From positions 2,418,001-2,482,000 of the forward strand of contig NZ_CP097349.1 of the NCBI RefSeq assembly GCF_023516215.1: a stretch of 64,000 bases of DNA, read 5' to 3'. Made by a program: the position numbers and the translations under genes. Shown here piece after piece: positions 44,791 to 55,749 of this stretch; positions within the stretch are counted from its first letter, which is position 1; every line of letters begins with the position of its first letter. This DNA comes from Cytobacillus pseudoceanisediminis. GTDB lineage: Bacteria > Bacillota > Bacilli > Bacillales > Cytobacillaceae. Under the pieces are notes generated by a model, which saw only the letters and a list, made by a program, of their open reading frames with translations, was not told where the DNA came from and searched no databases.

Positions 44791-45473
44791 ATGAAATTCA
44801 TGGCGAAATTTATGTTAATTCTGGTTTATTTGCTGTTATCCTGGCAGGCTGCGGCACGTCTCAGAATGATTCCGGCAATGGATCAGATCCTGGGCAAAAT
44901 GAAGAAGAAACAGCTTCAGATGGACAGGATGGACAAGAGCAAACTGAAGAACAGGATCCAGCAGAAGAGGGCACTGTGGATGAAGGACAGAGCGTAATCA
45001 GAATCCTTGAACAGAACATGACTTATACGGTTGAGGGTGAAGCCAAGGAAGAGACTGCCTTCCTGAAACATAGTGATAATCAGAATTATTCTATGTACGT
45101 TCTGCCCGCCTATGAACTAACTGCCGAGGAGCCTAATAAGGATGTTTTATACCTTTCAGAAAATGATCAGGTATTCATGCGTATTGAACTTCTTCCGAAT
45201 GATGCAGATTGGAACATGATCGAAGAAAACACAAAAGCACAATTAGGAGCTGTTAGCGAAAATGTGCAGACAGCTGATGCTCCTTCAGATGATTTTTACA
45301 AAGATGCTAATGTTATGAAGGCTGAAGGAAACGGCGAGAAGGTTTCAGCCTATCTAGTGAAAAACGAAGATCTTTCACTGAAGCTTACCCTATTCAATAA
45401 GGAAGAAGCTGATCATGAAGAGGCTTTCCTTCAGATGGCGAAAACCATTATGAAAGAGGAGCCGCAAAAATAA
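44791..45473 (+). pseudogene. Predicted lipoprotein with acidic linker, frameshifted in the signal peptide
   Basis: The ATG frame gives a signal-like MKFMAKFMLILVYLLLS; after a one-base shift at CC 44840-44841 the other frame reads LAGCGTSQNDSGNGSD, a lipobox and Asp/Glu/Gln-rich linker, then the 165-aa folded part (VIRILEQNMTYTVEGEAKEE ...). One more C joins the parts into about 227 aa. Start ATG 44791 with GGGAGG at long spacing. Membrane-anchored lipoprotein of unknown function. Confidence 0.75.
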
Positions 45474-45481
45474 TGGAGTGA

Positions 45482-45517
45482 ATAAGAGATCCGTGCAATA
45501 CGGATCTCTTTATTTAG
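45482..45517. terminator. Bidirectional terminator
   Basis: AAGAGATCCGT / ACGGATCTCTT stem with loop GCAAT between convergent genes. Confidence 0.85.
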
Positions 45518-45522
45518 CTTTT

Positions 45523-46581
45523 TTAAGCTTTCTTGCCTTTACTTCCATTATCAAATGGTTTCATCCACAGAAGAATAATAAATGTCAAACTTACATATCC
45601 GAAAACCGGATATAAATAGGAAAGCAAGGTTCCGTAATTGATCAAACTGATAAAGTAACAAACTATAAAGATAAAGCCCACAATTATAATACTCGGCACG
45701 GAAATATATTTTTTTACCTGCCTCTCGATCCCAAACACATTCCCAATAACAGAAGTGAAAATTTCACCATAGATGACAAAAACAAATATCCAATAGAAAG
45801 ATGATGCCAATGTCTTCACAATTGCGGCCATTGGGATATCATAAGCCTGCAGATTTGGGAGCATCATCAGTGTCAAATGGCTGGAAAGCAGGATAAGAGT
45901 CAGTGCGGCTCCACCAAGGTATCCACCCCACTTTATTGTCCGATCATCATTTATTTCTGAAGCCACAGGCACTAAGACTGCTTGTGCTAATGTCAAATTC
46001 AGAGCCGTATATGAAAACGGAGCCACAACTGCTTTCCATCCATCTTCAGCATATGGGATAAATAGAACCTGATCTGCAAAACTAGGAAGCTTCATGCTTA
46101 TGAACAATAAAATAAAGCTAAATGCAATCATCATTGGAACAACAAACGTATTCACAGCGAATAATCCGCGAATGCCCACTATCATTGTGATAATCGTTAA
46201 CCCTATCGTTATGAGCAACCCTGCAGTTTTGCTGATGCCGATCTGTTCTTCAAACACTGCACCAGCTCCCGACAGCATGACGGCGCAAACGCCCAGCAGC
46301 ATAAACAGCATCAATATATTAATGGCAGAACCAAAAAATCTTCCAAATAAATATTCATTCAATTCCTGATATGATGCAGCCTTTATTCGTGCAGAGATTC
46401 TCATTAATTTGGAACCGAGAAAAATAAAGATATAGCCGCTCATTATAATCCCAATTAATCCGATAAAACCAAATCGGGAAAAAAACTCCACAATCTCTCT
46501 GCCAGTGGCAAAGCCCGCTCCCACCACGGTTCCCACATAAACGGCAGCGATCTGGAAAGCTGCCCCCCAATTTGTCTTCAC
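45523..46581 (-). CDS. ykvI: YkvI-family membrane protein
   Basis: 352 aa with ten or so membrane helices of APC-superfamily style; TVVGAGFATGREIVEFFSRF near the N-terminus is the helix-breaking unwound region of such transporters. Length and ykvI-clpE adjacency match B. subtilis. GTG start 46579-46581 behind GGAAAGGAGGAGATTAA. Substrate unknown (possible amino acid or cation symporter). Divergent from clpE. Confidence 0.85.
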   Translation of the reverse strand: MKTNWGAAFQIAAVYVGTVVGAGFATGREIVEFFSRFGFIGLIGIIMSGYIFIFLGSKLMRISARIKAASYQELNEYLFGRFFGSAINILMLFMLLGVCAVMLSGAGAVFEEQIGISKTAGLLITIGLTIITMIVGIRGLFAVNTFVVPMMIAFSFILLFISMKLPSFADQVLFIPYAEDGWKAVVAPFSYTALNLTLAQAVLVPVASEINDDRTIKWGGYLGGAALTLILLSSHLTLMMLPNLQAYDIPMAAIVKTLASSFYWIFVFVIYGEIFTSVIGNVFGIERQVKKYISVPSIIIVGFIFIVCYFISLINYGTLLSYLYPVFGYVSLTFIILLWMKPFDNGSKGKKA

Positions 46582-46690
46582 TTAATCTCCTCCTTCCTTT
46601 CCAATATATGTAGGCTAGTACAAACAAAGACGAGCTTTTTTGCATTATGGCTAAACTTCAGTTTTGGTTAAAAATAACAATACAAATCAC

Positions 46691-46746
46691 TTGAAAGTCA
46701 AAGAAGGTCAAATTATAATGTGGATATTAGGTCAAATATAGTCAAA
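46691..46746 (+). promoter_or_regulatory. clpE promoter with two CtsR operators
   Basis: TTGAAA (46691-46696), 17-base spacer, TATAAT (46714-46719). CtsR box 1 AGTCAAAGAAGGTCAAA (46696-46712) fills the spacer; box 2 AGGTCAAATATAGTCAAA (46729-46746) lies over the start region. Both match RGTCAAANANRGTCAAA. Confidence 0.9.
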
Positions 46747-46778
46747 GTCAGACCAAACTATTAATGGAGGGATGCAAA

Positions 46779-48923
46779 ATGCTTTGTCAAAAATGTCAAA
46801 CAAAACAAGCAAATGTACAATTAAGACTGAATGTGAATGGAAATGAGCGTAATCTACACCTATGCCATAACTGTTATGAAAAGCAAAATAGCCTTACTTC
46901 CTTTGGGCCTGCTTTGAGCAGTTTTTCAGGTTTTGGCCAAATGCCATTAGAGGATTTCTTCAAGAAAATGGCTGCATCCCAAGGGAATGAAAACTATGCT
47001 CTAAACGAAGCACCGGGATACAGTCATGGCAACGGCGGTTTTATAGATCAATTCGGACAAAATCTTACACAGCTTGCCAAAGCTGGTTTAATCGACCCAG
47101 TCATCGGACGGGACGATGAAGTATATCGTGTGATTGAAATATTAAATAGAAGAAGCAAAAATAATCCGGTCTTAATCGGTGAACCAGGAGTAGGAAAAAC
47201 AGCTATTGCCGAAGGGCTAGCCATTAAGATTGCCGAGGGAAATGCACCAAAGAAACTTCAAAATAAAGAAGTCTATTTGCTTGATGTGGTGTCTCTGGTT
47301 GCAAACACAGGCATCCGCGGCCAATTCGAGGAACGCATGAAGCAGCTGATCTCTGAGCTTCAGTCACGGAAGAACATTATTCTCTTTATAGATGAAATTC
47401 ATCTTCTTGTCGGAGCAGGATCAGCTGAGGGGTCAATGGATGCAGGCAATATTCTGAAGCCAGCCCTTGCAAGAGGAGAGCTTCAAGTGGTCGGAGCAAC
47501 CACTTTGAAAGAATACCGCCAAATTGAAAAAGATCCTGCACTAGAACGCAGATTCCAGCCTGTACATGTAGATGAGCCGACACCTGATGAGGCAATTAAT
47601 ATCCTGTTTGGACTGAAACAAAAATATGAAGACTATCATGATGTTTCTTTTACAGAAGATGCCATCAAGGCATGTGTGCAGCTGTCAAGCCGCTATATTC
47701 AGGATCGGTTCCTGCCTGACAAAGCCATTGATTTAATGGATGAAGCAGGTTCTAAAATGAATCTTCAATCAGGATATATACCTGCAGATGATATTGAAAA
47801 TCAGCTGAAAGAAATCAGCAGGCAGAAAGAACTTGTATTAAATGAAGAAAAATATGAAGAGGCTGCAAAACTCCGTGAAAAGGAACTAAAACTCCAGCAG
47901 GCACTAAACGGGGACAACAAGGCAGAACGGCCAGTTATTGACGTTAGCCATATTCAGGAGATTATCGAAAAGAAAACCGGGATTCCTGTCGGCAAATTAG
48001 CAGAAGATGAACAGGAAAAAATGCAGAACCTTGAGGAAAGCCTTGCTGAAAAAGTAATCGGACAGGCAGAAGCCGTGCAAAAAGTTGCAAAGGCAATTCG
48101 CCGAAGCCGTGCAGGACTTAAATCAAAGGACCGCCCAATTGGATCATTTCTATTTGTCGGGCCAACAGGGGTCGGAAAGACTGAGTTAACCAAAACACTT
48201 GCCCAAGAGCTATTCGGCTCAAAAGAAAGCATGATAAGGCTTGATATGAGTGAATATATGGAAAAACACAGCGTATCAAAAATTATCGGTTCCCCTCCAG
48301 GATATGTGGGTCATGAAGAAGCCGGACAGCTTACTGAGAAGGTGCGCAGAAACCCGTACAGCATCATTCTGCTTGATGAGATAGAAAAAGCACATCCGGA
48401 TGTACAGCACATGTTCCTTCAAATTCTGGAGGATGGACGCCTGACAGATAGCCAAGGCCGCACTGTCAGCTTTAAAGATACAGTCATTATCATGACCAGC
48501 AATGCAGGAGCTGGGCAAAAGGAAATCCATGTTGGATTTGGCACAGCTGACGCCGTCATGGAGTCAAACATTCTTGAATCACTCGGCAGCTTCTTTAAGC
48601 CTGAATTCCTGAACCGTTTTGATAGCATTATTGAATTTAAAGCTTTGGAAAAAGAGCATTTATTGAAAATTGTCGACTTAATGCTCAATGACCTTCAGGA
48701 AACATTAAATGAGCAGGATATAGAATTGACTGTTACCCAGGAAGCCAAGGAGAAATTAGCAGCAGAAGGATATCATCCTGCTTTTGGCGCACGGCCATTA
48801 AGAAGGATCATCCAGGATGAACTTGAAGACAAGATTGCTGATTTCATCATTGATCATGGCGGAAATAGCCAATTACAGGCCAATCTCGAAGACGAAGCAA
48901 TTGTTATTAAACCCATCCGCTAA
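46779..48923 (+). CDS. clpE: ATP-dependent Clp protease ATPase subunit ClpE
   Basis: 714 aa class I Clp ATPase. N-terminal zinc finger (CQKC at 3-6 and CHNC at 29-32), AAA+ domain 1 ([14 protein letters not shown]), a UVR motif ([20 protein letters not shown]), AAA+ domain 2 ([17 protein letters not shown]) and C-terminal D2. Unfolds substrates for ClpP in the heat/disulfide stress response. Start ATG 46779 behind GGAGGGATGCAAA. Repressed by CtsR via the boxes upstream. Confidence 0.96.
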   Translation: MLCQKCQTKQANVQLRLNVNGNERNLHLCHNCYEKQNSLTSFGPALSSFSGFGQMPLEDFFKKMAASQGNENYALNEAPGYSHGNGGFIDQFGQNLTQLAKAGLIDPVIGRDDEVYRVIEILNRRSKNNPVLIGEPGVGKTAIAEGLAIKIAEGNAPKKLQNKEVYLLDVVSLVANTGIRGQFEERMKQLISELQSRKNIILFIDEIHLLVGAGSAEGSMDAGNILKPALARGELQVVGATTLKEYRQIEKDPALERRFQPVHVDEPTPDEAINILFGLKQKYEDYHDVSFTEDAIKACVQLSSRYIQDRFLPDKAIDLMDEAGSKMNLQSGYIPADDIENQLKEISRQKELVLNEEKYEEAAKLREKELKLQQALNGDNKAERPVIDVSHIQEIIEKKTGIPVGKLAEDEQEKMQNLEESLAEKVIGQAEAVQKVAKAIRRSRAGLKSKDRPIGSFLFVGPTGVGKTELTKTLAQELFGSKESMIRLDMSEYMEKHSVSKIIGSPPGYVGHEEAGQLTEKVRRNPYSIILLDEIEKAHPDVQHMFLQILEDGRLTDSQGRTVSFKDTVIIMTSNAGAGQKEIHVGFGTADAVMESNILESLGSFFKPEFLNRFDSIIEFKALEKEHLLKIVDLMLNDLQETLNEQDIELTVTQEAKEKLAAEGYHPAFGARPLRRIIQDELEDKIADFIIDHGGNSQLQANLEDEAIVIKPIR

Positions 48924-48929
48924 AAGAAC

Positions 48930-48967
48930 GAAAAGAGCCGGAATTAAATAACTTCCGGCTCTTTTTT
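48930..48967. terminator. Bidirectional terminator between clpE and the M3 peptidase gene
   Basis: AAAAGAGCCGGA / TCCGGCTCTTTT stem followed by T-tract. Confidence 0.9.
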
Positions 48968-48973
48968 ATTTGT

Positions 48974-50668
48974 TTATAAACTTTTATCATCCACTGAATT
49001 CAGCCAATTCTCAATTTCCCCGATAACTGACTCGACACATCCCTCTTCAAAAGGAGAAATCAACCCAGCTTCTTTTACCAGTCCGGTAAAAGGTTTGCTG
49101 CCGCCAAGCTGGCACAGTTTCAAATAATCTTTCCATGCTGCTTCCTGATTCTCCCGGGACCGTTTCCAGAATTGGAATGCACAGATCTGTGCCAATGTAT
49201 AATCGATATAATAGAAAGGTGAATTGTAGATATGGCCCTGCCGCTGCCAGAATCCGCCGTTCTCCAAATACTCATTGCCATCATAATCTTTATGCGGCAA
49301 GTATTTCTTCTCAATTTCTCTCCAAGCCTGTTTTCTTTCCTGAGGTGATGCATCCGGGTTTTCATATACCCAATGCTGGAATTCATCAACTGATACGCCA
49401 TAAGGCAAGAATAGCAGTCCTCCACTCAAATGGGAAAACTTGTATTTCTCAGTATCATCTTTAAAGAAGCCCTCCATCCATGGCCATGTGAAAAATTCCA
49501 TACTCATGGAATGAATTTCTGCAGCTTCATAAGTTGGCCAGTTATATTCAGGTATCTCATAATGACTGCTTGAATACACCTGGAATGCATGGCCTGCTTC
49601 ATGAGTAAGAACATCAATATCTCCTGACGTTCCATTGAAGTTTGAGAAAATGAATGGGGATTTATAGTTCTCAATATAAGTGCAATAGCCGCCCCCTGCT
49701 TTTCCCTTTTTGGCCACCAGGTCCATAAGATTATTTTCTCTCATATAAGAGAAAAATTCACTGGTTTCTCTGGAAAGCTCATCATACATTTTTTGTCCGT
49801 TTTCAATAATCCATTCAGGATTGCCTTTGGGTACAGCATTTCCTGTTTTAAATTCAAATCCTTCATCGTAAAATTTCAGCTTGTCAACGCCAATCCTCTC
49901 TCTTTGCCGTTCCTTTAGCCTTGTGGCGATTGGGACGATGAAATCCTTCACCTGCTTGCGGAAATTTGCAACCATTTCGGCGTTATAATCAGTTCGATAC
50001 ATACGGAAATAAGCCAGTTCAACAAAATTCGAATATCCAAGTTTATGGGCAATCTCTGTTCTAACCTTGACAAGCTCATCATAAATACGGTCCAGCTCTT
50101 TCTCATTATCTGCCAGGAAACCAAAGCGTGCCTCGCTTGCTTTTTTGCGCATTTCCCGATCTGTAGATTCAGTAAATGGCTCCAATTGGGCAAGAGTGCG
50201 TTCTTCACCTTCAAAATGAATTTTGGCTGAAGCAATTAACTTAGTATACTCTGATGAGAGCTTATTTTCTTTTTGCAAAAGCGGAACAATCTCTGGCGAG
50301 AACACCTTCAATTGGGCTTCCGCAAGTGCAAAAAGCTGATTCCCCCATTTTTCTTCGAGCTCTGCCCTGAACCTGGAATTAACCAAAGCCTGATAATACT
50401 TTGTAACAAACCCTTCTACTTCAGGCTGAATCTCATCCATATAATCCTGCTCTGCTTTGTAAAATTCATCATTCGTATCGACTGAATGACGGATATAACA
50501 AAGGTTGAACATAGTGCCGACATCATTGCGAATATCATTAATTTCTTTCATAGCTTGATTTTGCTGGTCTGCAGAAGCTGCGTTTTCAAATTTCTCAAGC
50601 GCTGCTTCGAATTTCCCCTGTACTGTATCAAGATCCGGACGAACGTATGTATAGTCTTCAAATCTCAC
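48974..50668 (-). CDS. M3-family oligoendopeptidase (PepF-like)
   Basis: 564 aa thimet-type zinc peptidase. Zinc motif LTHEAGHAFQ (HExxH, about residue 352) with downstream Glu in TYEAAEIHSMSMEFF. This is the about 560-aa branch of the M3B family, shorter than classic PepF (about 600). Cleaves oligopeptides in the cytoplasm. Start ATG 50668 with AGGGGGCAATAATG. Monocistronic. Confidence 0.92.
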   Translation of the reverse strand: MRFEDYTYVRPDLDTVQGKFEAALEKFENAASADQQNQAMKEINDIRNDVGTMFNLCYIRHSVDTNDEFYKAEQDYMDEIQPEVEGFVTKYYQALVNSRFRAELEEKWGNQLFALAEAQLKVFSPEIVPLLQKENKLSSEYTKLIASAKIHFEGEERTLAQLEPFTESTDREMRKKASEARFGFLADNEKELDRIYDELVKVRTEIAHKLGYSNFVELAYFRMYRTDYNAEMVANFRKQVKDFIVPIATRLKERQRERIGVDKLKFYDEGFEFKTGNAVPKGNPEWIIENGQKMYDELSRETSEFFSYMRENNLMDLVAKKGKAGGGYCTYIENYKSPFIFSNFNGTSGDIDVLTHEAGHAFQVYSSSHYEIPEYNWPTYEAAEIHSMSMEFFTWPWMEGFFKDDTEKYKFSHLSGGLLFLPYGVSVDEFQHWVYENPDASPQERKQAWREIEKKYLPHKDYDGNEYLENGGFWQRQGHIYNSPFYYIDYTLAQICAFQFWKRSRENQEAAWKDYLKLCQLGGSKPFTGLVKEAGLISPFEEGCVESVIGEIENWLNSVDDKSL

Positions 50669-50774
50669 ATTATTGCCCCCTCGTGTATATGTAAATCGAT
50701 TTTAATTAAACCACTAAACTATTTCGACAATATTTGGTTAATTCCTCCCCTGAACATATCTATAAAGCACAAAA

Positions 50775-50803
50775 TAAAAAACAGCCGGTCAAGGCTGTTT
50801 TAG
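50775..50803 (-). terminator. Terminator downstream of mhqR
   Basis: AAACAGCC / GGCTGTTT stem; TTTTTTATTTTG on the minus strand. Confidence 0.85.
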
Positions 50804-51268
50804 TTATTGTAAGCTATTTTTATCATTGGAGATAGATAGTCCAAGCTTCTTTAATAACTCAATGGCTGTTCCTTTTTCTTCTGGAGTAAGCTCGGACATT
50901 AAAGAATGGATATGCTTTTCATGGTCAGGGAATATGTTTTCGATAAAGTCTTTACCCTTATCTGTTATTTGCGCAAAGGTAACTCTTCTGTCATTAGGGC
51001 ATGCGACCCTTTTCAACAAGCCTTTCTGCTCAAGCTTGTCCACTACATAAGTGATGCTTCCGCTGGCCAATAGTATTTTCCCGCCGATTTGCTGCAAAGG
51101 CTGGTCACCCTTATGGTATAGCAGTTCCAGAACAGCAAATTCAGTTGGATTCACTCCATATGTTTGTATTAGTTTATTTACATTTTCATTTATTGCCCTA
51201 TAAGCCCTGGACAGGACAATAAACAATTTCAACGATTGGTCAATTTGTTCAGACCCCATTTTATCCAA
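50804..51268 (-). CDS. mhqR: MarR-family regulator, MhqR-like
   Basis: 154 aa winged helix. VNPTEFAVLELLYHKGDQPL and the recognition region KILLASGSITYVVDKLEQKG match B. subtilis MhqR (YkvE) closely, and the wing NDRRVTFAQITDKG is conserved. MhqR represses genes for quinone and catechol detoxification (mhqED, mhqNOP, azoR2). None of those genes is in the window. Start is TTG 51266-51268 (AAGGAAAAGGGA upstream) or ATG 51259; undecided. The position near a kinD-like gene fits B. subtilis. Confidence 0.8.
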   Translation of the reverse strand: MDKMGSEQIDQSLKLFIVLSRAYRAINENVNKLIQTYGVNPTEFAVLELLYHKGDQPLQQIGGKILLASGSITYVVDKLEQKGLLKRVACPNDRRVTFAQITDKGKDFIENIFPDHEKHIHSLMSELTPEEKGTAIELLKKLGLSISNDKNSLQ

Positions 51269-51405
51269 TCCCTTTTCCTTTTAATTAGTAGCGTATACAT
51301 AAATTCAATTCTCAATCATTATAGAAAACAGGAAGAAAGCTGTCAATTTAACACATCCGGATCATTTGCCCGAAACAACCTCCCAATTGTGATTAAGAGT
51401 TGGAA

Positions 51406-52943
51406 TTACCTTTTTCTTTTCCAAAAATAGTCTGCAATCAATTCGGTCATATCGGTTAAAATCTCTTTCACCACTGGCTTATCCTTGAACATGTTGTAGC
51501 CTCCCCGCCTGCAGCGCGGTAATTGTTCATTACTACATGATACTCTTCATCTTCCCTGATTGGATGCCCTTTATACAAAACCTTTGTAATCCGGCTGCCC
51601 TTTTGTCGTGAAACATCTATTTTATACTCAATACCTTCCCACATATCGTAATTATAATGCTGTGGCTTTGGATTTGAAAAATCAGGATTCACTATAATTT
51701 TTCCGTCACTGTTCAATTCAAAATAAGCTGCAGACCGCTCCAATGCATCTTTAATGTCCTTTCCTGCAACTCTGAGGACACATAATGAATTTGGATAAAT
51801 ATAGTTAGAAACAATTTCTCTCATCGTTACTTTAGACTTGAATCCTGGTGCCCCCTCATGAAATAAGGCAGTGCAGGAAATATCAGCACCTGAGGCTTCC
51901 ATCTGCACTTTATTAATAAATTCAATCAGCGGATGCTCCCCTGTACGTGCCTCAAATATATCATCAATCAGCATATCACCATCAATTTCACCGATCTCCG
52001 TATCCAGCCATTTCTGGGTTTTGGATTCATAATACCCAGCCAGCTGCAGAACCTCATTATCAGACGGTATTCCGTCGGGATAGATTAACGCAGAGTGTTT
52101 ATCATCAATCAGCCAATCATTATGTTTCTTTCTGAATTTAACGGTGACCTTTGCAAGCGCTTGACCATTAAATCCCGGCTGAACAACAGCCACACCATTT
52201 ACTTGTTCTCCTTCAATAAAACGGTGCTGATGCCCGGTAATCAGAACATCGATTCCAGGAACTTCTGTACAGATCCGGTATGCTTCATTTTCTCCTGTTT
52301 GTTCTTCCGTCTCTTCACCAGTTCTGATATCCTTTTCAAAGCCGCCATGATAAGAGACAATAATCACATCCGGCTTTTCTTCCTCCTGAATATATGAAAC
52401 CCACCTTTTTAAGCTGATCACCGCAGATTCAAAAACAAGATGTTCAATATGCTGCCTTTTCTCCCAATTGGGAATATACTGGGTTGTAACACCTATAACT
52501 GCTGCTTTCAAGCCATTTGGGAAGGATTTTATTTTATAGGGAAGCCCGAAATACGTTTCTTTTGTTGAATTAAATAATATATTGGCTGACAGCCATGGGA
52601 AATTGGATTCACTGACAGCTCTTGCAAGTGTGTTCTTTCCATAGTTGAATTCATGGTTTCCGATTACAGCTGCATCGTATTCAAGTTCATTTAATATTTG
52701 AATCATGGGATTTTTTTGGTTATTTAAGTATCTGGAATAATAATAAGTTAGAGGAGTTCCCTGGATCAGATCCCCGTTATCAATAAGTATAGAGATCTCA
52801 GATTGTTCCTTTTCTTTCTTTATTATTGCTGCAAGCTTGCCCAGCCCATGACCAGCATGCTCACCAGTTCCATAATAATATGGATAAACATGTCCATGGA
52901 CATCACTTGTAGCCAAAACCGTGAGAAAAACTTCTGATTTCAT
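51406..52943 (-). pseudogene. Secreted/cytoplasmic bifunctional metallophosphatase/5'-nucleotidase, frameshifted at C-terminus
   Basis: About 512 aa when corrected. N-terminal metallophosphoesterase domain (ATSDVHGHVYP, DNGDLIQGTP, IGNHEFNYG, SYHGGFEKD, TGHQHRF) and C-terminal 5'-nucleotidase substrate domain (ending VVMNNYRAAGG). At G4 (plus C4, 51503-51506) the frame goes to a short false tail; one more G gives GGGYNMFKDKPVVKEIL and a stop at 51406. ATG 52943 behind AAGGAGGGG. No signal peptide seen, so probably cytoplasmic. Hydrolyses nucleotides or UDP-sugars in the family. Confidence 0.87.
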
Positions 52944-53073
52944 CAAACCCCTCCTTACATATAAAATATCATTCCTTTGTTAGAAATAAACCTCTTTTAA
53001 CACAAAATGGTATAATATTGATAATGTCAGTTAGATATGAATAAATTAACCTAATTATGCTGGAGTTAACCTG

Positions 53074-54574
53074 ATGAAAAGTCGAAAACGAAATTTACTA
53101 CTATATTTAATCGCAGTAATTATTCCCACTTTGGCCGGCAGCATCTTTTTCTTTATGGATTCTGTTAAACAAAATGATGAGGAAAGGCTGGAAGAAGCAA
53201 AATGGATTGGCTCCATACACCAAAGAAGCTGGGACCAGTTTATTTCCGAAACTGTGACCACACTTGATATGTTATCACTGACTGCTGGAAGTGCTGACAC
53301 TCCCTCTGATAAACTGGAGCCTCTGCTCCAAAAGCCAATCAGCTGGATCCGCGATATGGCGGAATTTACCTTCTTAATCCCAGCGGAAAGGTTCTTACAG
53401 GGTCCAATCAATTCTTAGCGAACTCCGATTTATCTAATAAGAAATATCTTAAAGAGGTTTCGCGCACGAAAGATATTGTAATCTCTAACTCCCCTGAAAC
53501 ACTAACCAATGGGCAAACAGTCGTTGGGATAGGAAAACCCGTGTTCAATGACAATGGAGATGTAATCTCTATTATTGTGGCACATATGAGGGTGGATTAC
53601 GTACAAAATATCATGAGACTTCTTACTCCAGAAGCAAGACTTTCTGTCCTTAATTCTGAAAGGGAAACGATTATGGATATCAACATGAATGGTGACTCAT
53701 CATTTTCCAGCCAGAATAGCATCTCAATTCCAATTGACAGGCTTCCCTGGAGTGTAAAAGTAGAATTGCCGCCAAGAGATATGCTGGCAATTGTCAAAGA
53801 TGCTTTTAAGGCTATCCTTGTATTAATGATTATAAGCCATATTCTATTTCTCTTTATTAAGTATTTAAGGCTTAAAAAGCAGAATGAAGAGGAAAAAAGG
53901 AAAATGAGCTCCAAAAACTGGAACTGGTGGGTACTCTGGCTGCCAGCACAGCCCATGAAATCAGGAACCCTTTAACAGGAATAAAAGGTCTTATACAGCT
54001 ATTAAGTGAAAAATATACGAATACACATGACCAGTATTACTTTTCAGTTATAAATGATGAGATCAGCAGAATTAATGAAATTGTAAGTGAATTTTTAATT
54101 CTGGGTAAACCTGCAGCTCAAAAGATGGAAACCCTGGATTTGAGAAACATCATAAAGGAATTGGAACCGTTGATATTCTCCGAAGCCAATTTACACAATG
54201 TCACTTTTGAATCTGCTATTTCAGATGAACCTGTCATGGTCGAATGTACGAAAGACCAGATGAAACAGGTTATCCTGAATTTAACGAAAAACGCTTTTGA
54301 ATCGATGGAGGGCGGAGGAAAGCTGACAATTAAACTAAATAAAATGCATTCTAAGTGTCAGCTTAAAATTGCGGACACAGGTTCAGGCATCTCTGAAGAT
54401 GAAATTGAAAAGATTTTCCATCCATTCTACACTTCAAAGGAAACGGGCACGGGCCTTGGCCTCGTAGTCTGCAGGCGCATTCTGCATTCTTTCGGCGGTG
54501 AAATTTTTATTACAAGCAAAGAAACTAAAGGAACGCATGTAGATATTTTTCTGCCCATCAAAAACGACGCATAA
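53074..54574 (+). pseudogene. kinD: Membrane sensor histidine kinase, KinD-like, two frameshifts
   Basis: Corrected product about 500 aa: TM1 (about 7-27), an extracytoplasmic Cache-like sensor domain, TM2 (ILVLMIISHILFLFIKYL), HisKA with STAHEIRNPLTGIKG, then HATPase_c with N-box ILNLTKNAFESM, DTGSGIS and GTGLGLVV. Frame breaks at GG 53361-53362 and A5 53913-53917; one base added at each restores GGIYLLNPSG and SSKKLELVGTLAASTAHEIR. Position beside mhqR matches B. subtilis kinD, a phosphorelay kinase feeding Spo0F. Start ATG 53074, TGGAG site. Confidence 0.8.
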
Positions 54575-54612
54575 AAGAAGGAAGGTGCTCGCTCGGAGGC
54601 ACCTTCTTTTTT
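54573..54612. terminator. Bidirectional terminator
   Basis: AAGGTGC / GCACCTT centred stem inside AGAAGG...CCTTCT, with T6 on the plus side. Confidence 0.8.
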
Positions 54613-55603
54613 AACTCACATAGATTGGAGCATTTCTTTCAATTCTTTTCTTGATCGTCTCCATCATAAATAATAGCTGCGAATTCCTTTCCTCAGGTGC
54701 GATTTTTTTATGCAGGACAGAATAAAGTGTGATATCTCTCAGTCTCAGAAATAAGGGCAGCTGCCTTCCCAAATCTTCGGGAATTTCATTTTCCAGCCGA
54801 TAGCCATCCAAAAAGGAGTCAAGGAATTGCTTGCCGAATATTTCCATTTCCGCTTGATCTGCCTCTTTAAACTTATATAAAAGTGAGTAATACAGCGGTA
54901 TGGCTATATCTGATGCAAACCAATGATAGCAGCAGTCATCGAAATCAAATACTTGTATATCTTTCCCATTATAAAAGAAGTTTCCGGAATGGAGATCAGT
55001 ATGAATAAGGCCATAATTGTTTATATGTTTTGGCAAATTTTGAAGCAGATTCAACAAATCTTCTGTATGCTTAATGACCAATTGATCCTCTTCAGGTATA
55101 TATTTCTCAACTTTAAGCAATTCTTCGTCATCCCATTGCATCCGCGGTACAATTCCAGCTGATGGCATATATGATTTAGTGGCTGCATGCATTTTCCCTA
55201 CCGCACTTCCCCACGCATGAAATAACTCCTTATTGAATTCCGGTGCCCGAACACTTATTGGTTTTCCCTCTGCTTTTGAAAACAGGCAGGCGTAAAAGGC
55301 AGAATCGTCCCCAGCTGTTAACCGCTCAACCAAATTCCCATTCTGTGATGGAAAAACTTCTGGAACCTTTAAACTCTTCGATATCAGATAACTCATCCAG
55401 TCTGCTTCTGATAAAAGCTCCTCAAGCATGCGGTGAGATGAGTGGGTAATCCTCAAAATATATGCTTTTTCATCTTTATAAACCTCATAAACATAGTTTT
55501 CAAAGTCACCCAGCTTTTTATAATTTCCTATATTTAAAGAATAGATTCTAAGGAAATTAGTGAGAATATCGTCCGTCATTAAAGCATCAACTGCTTTTTC
55601 CAT
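54611..55603 (-). CDS. Phosphotransferase (APH/homoserine kinase II-like)
   Basis: 330 aa protein-kinase-like fold. Catalytic loop LIHTDLHSGNFFY (about 200-212) and metal-binding FDFDDCCYHW. Typical of the APH family that includes aminoglycoside kinases, choline/ethanolamine and homoserine kinases; the actual substrate cannot be predicted. ATG 55603 with GGGAAGCCA site. Convergent with the kinase gene. Confidence 0.85.
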   Translation of the reverse strand: MEKAVDALMTDDILTNFLRIYSLNIGNYKKLGDFENYVYEVYKDEKAYILRITHSSHRMLEELLSEADWMSYLISKSLKVPEVFPSQNGNLVERLTAGDDSAFYACLFSKAEGKPISVRAPEFNKELFHAWGSAVGKMHAATKSYMPSAGIVPRMQWDDEELLKVEKYIPEEDQLVIKHTEDLLNLLQNLPKHINNYGLIHTDLHSGNFFYNGKDIQVFDFDDCCYHWFASDIAIPLYYSLLYKFKEADQAEMEIFGKQFLDSFLDGYRLENEIPEDLGRQLPLFLRLRDITLYSVLHKKIAPEERNSQLLFMMETIKKRIERNAPIYVS

Positions 55604-55749
55604 TGGCTTCCCTGCCCTCTTATTTAATCTGAATAATGTAAATTATATAATATTTAATAGATTTCCAAAATAACTATTTTGAAAGGCTAATGAATAAGGT
55701 AAACTATATTTAGTTTTACGAAATGTTCAGTGAAAAAGGAGACTATACC

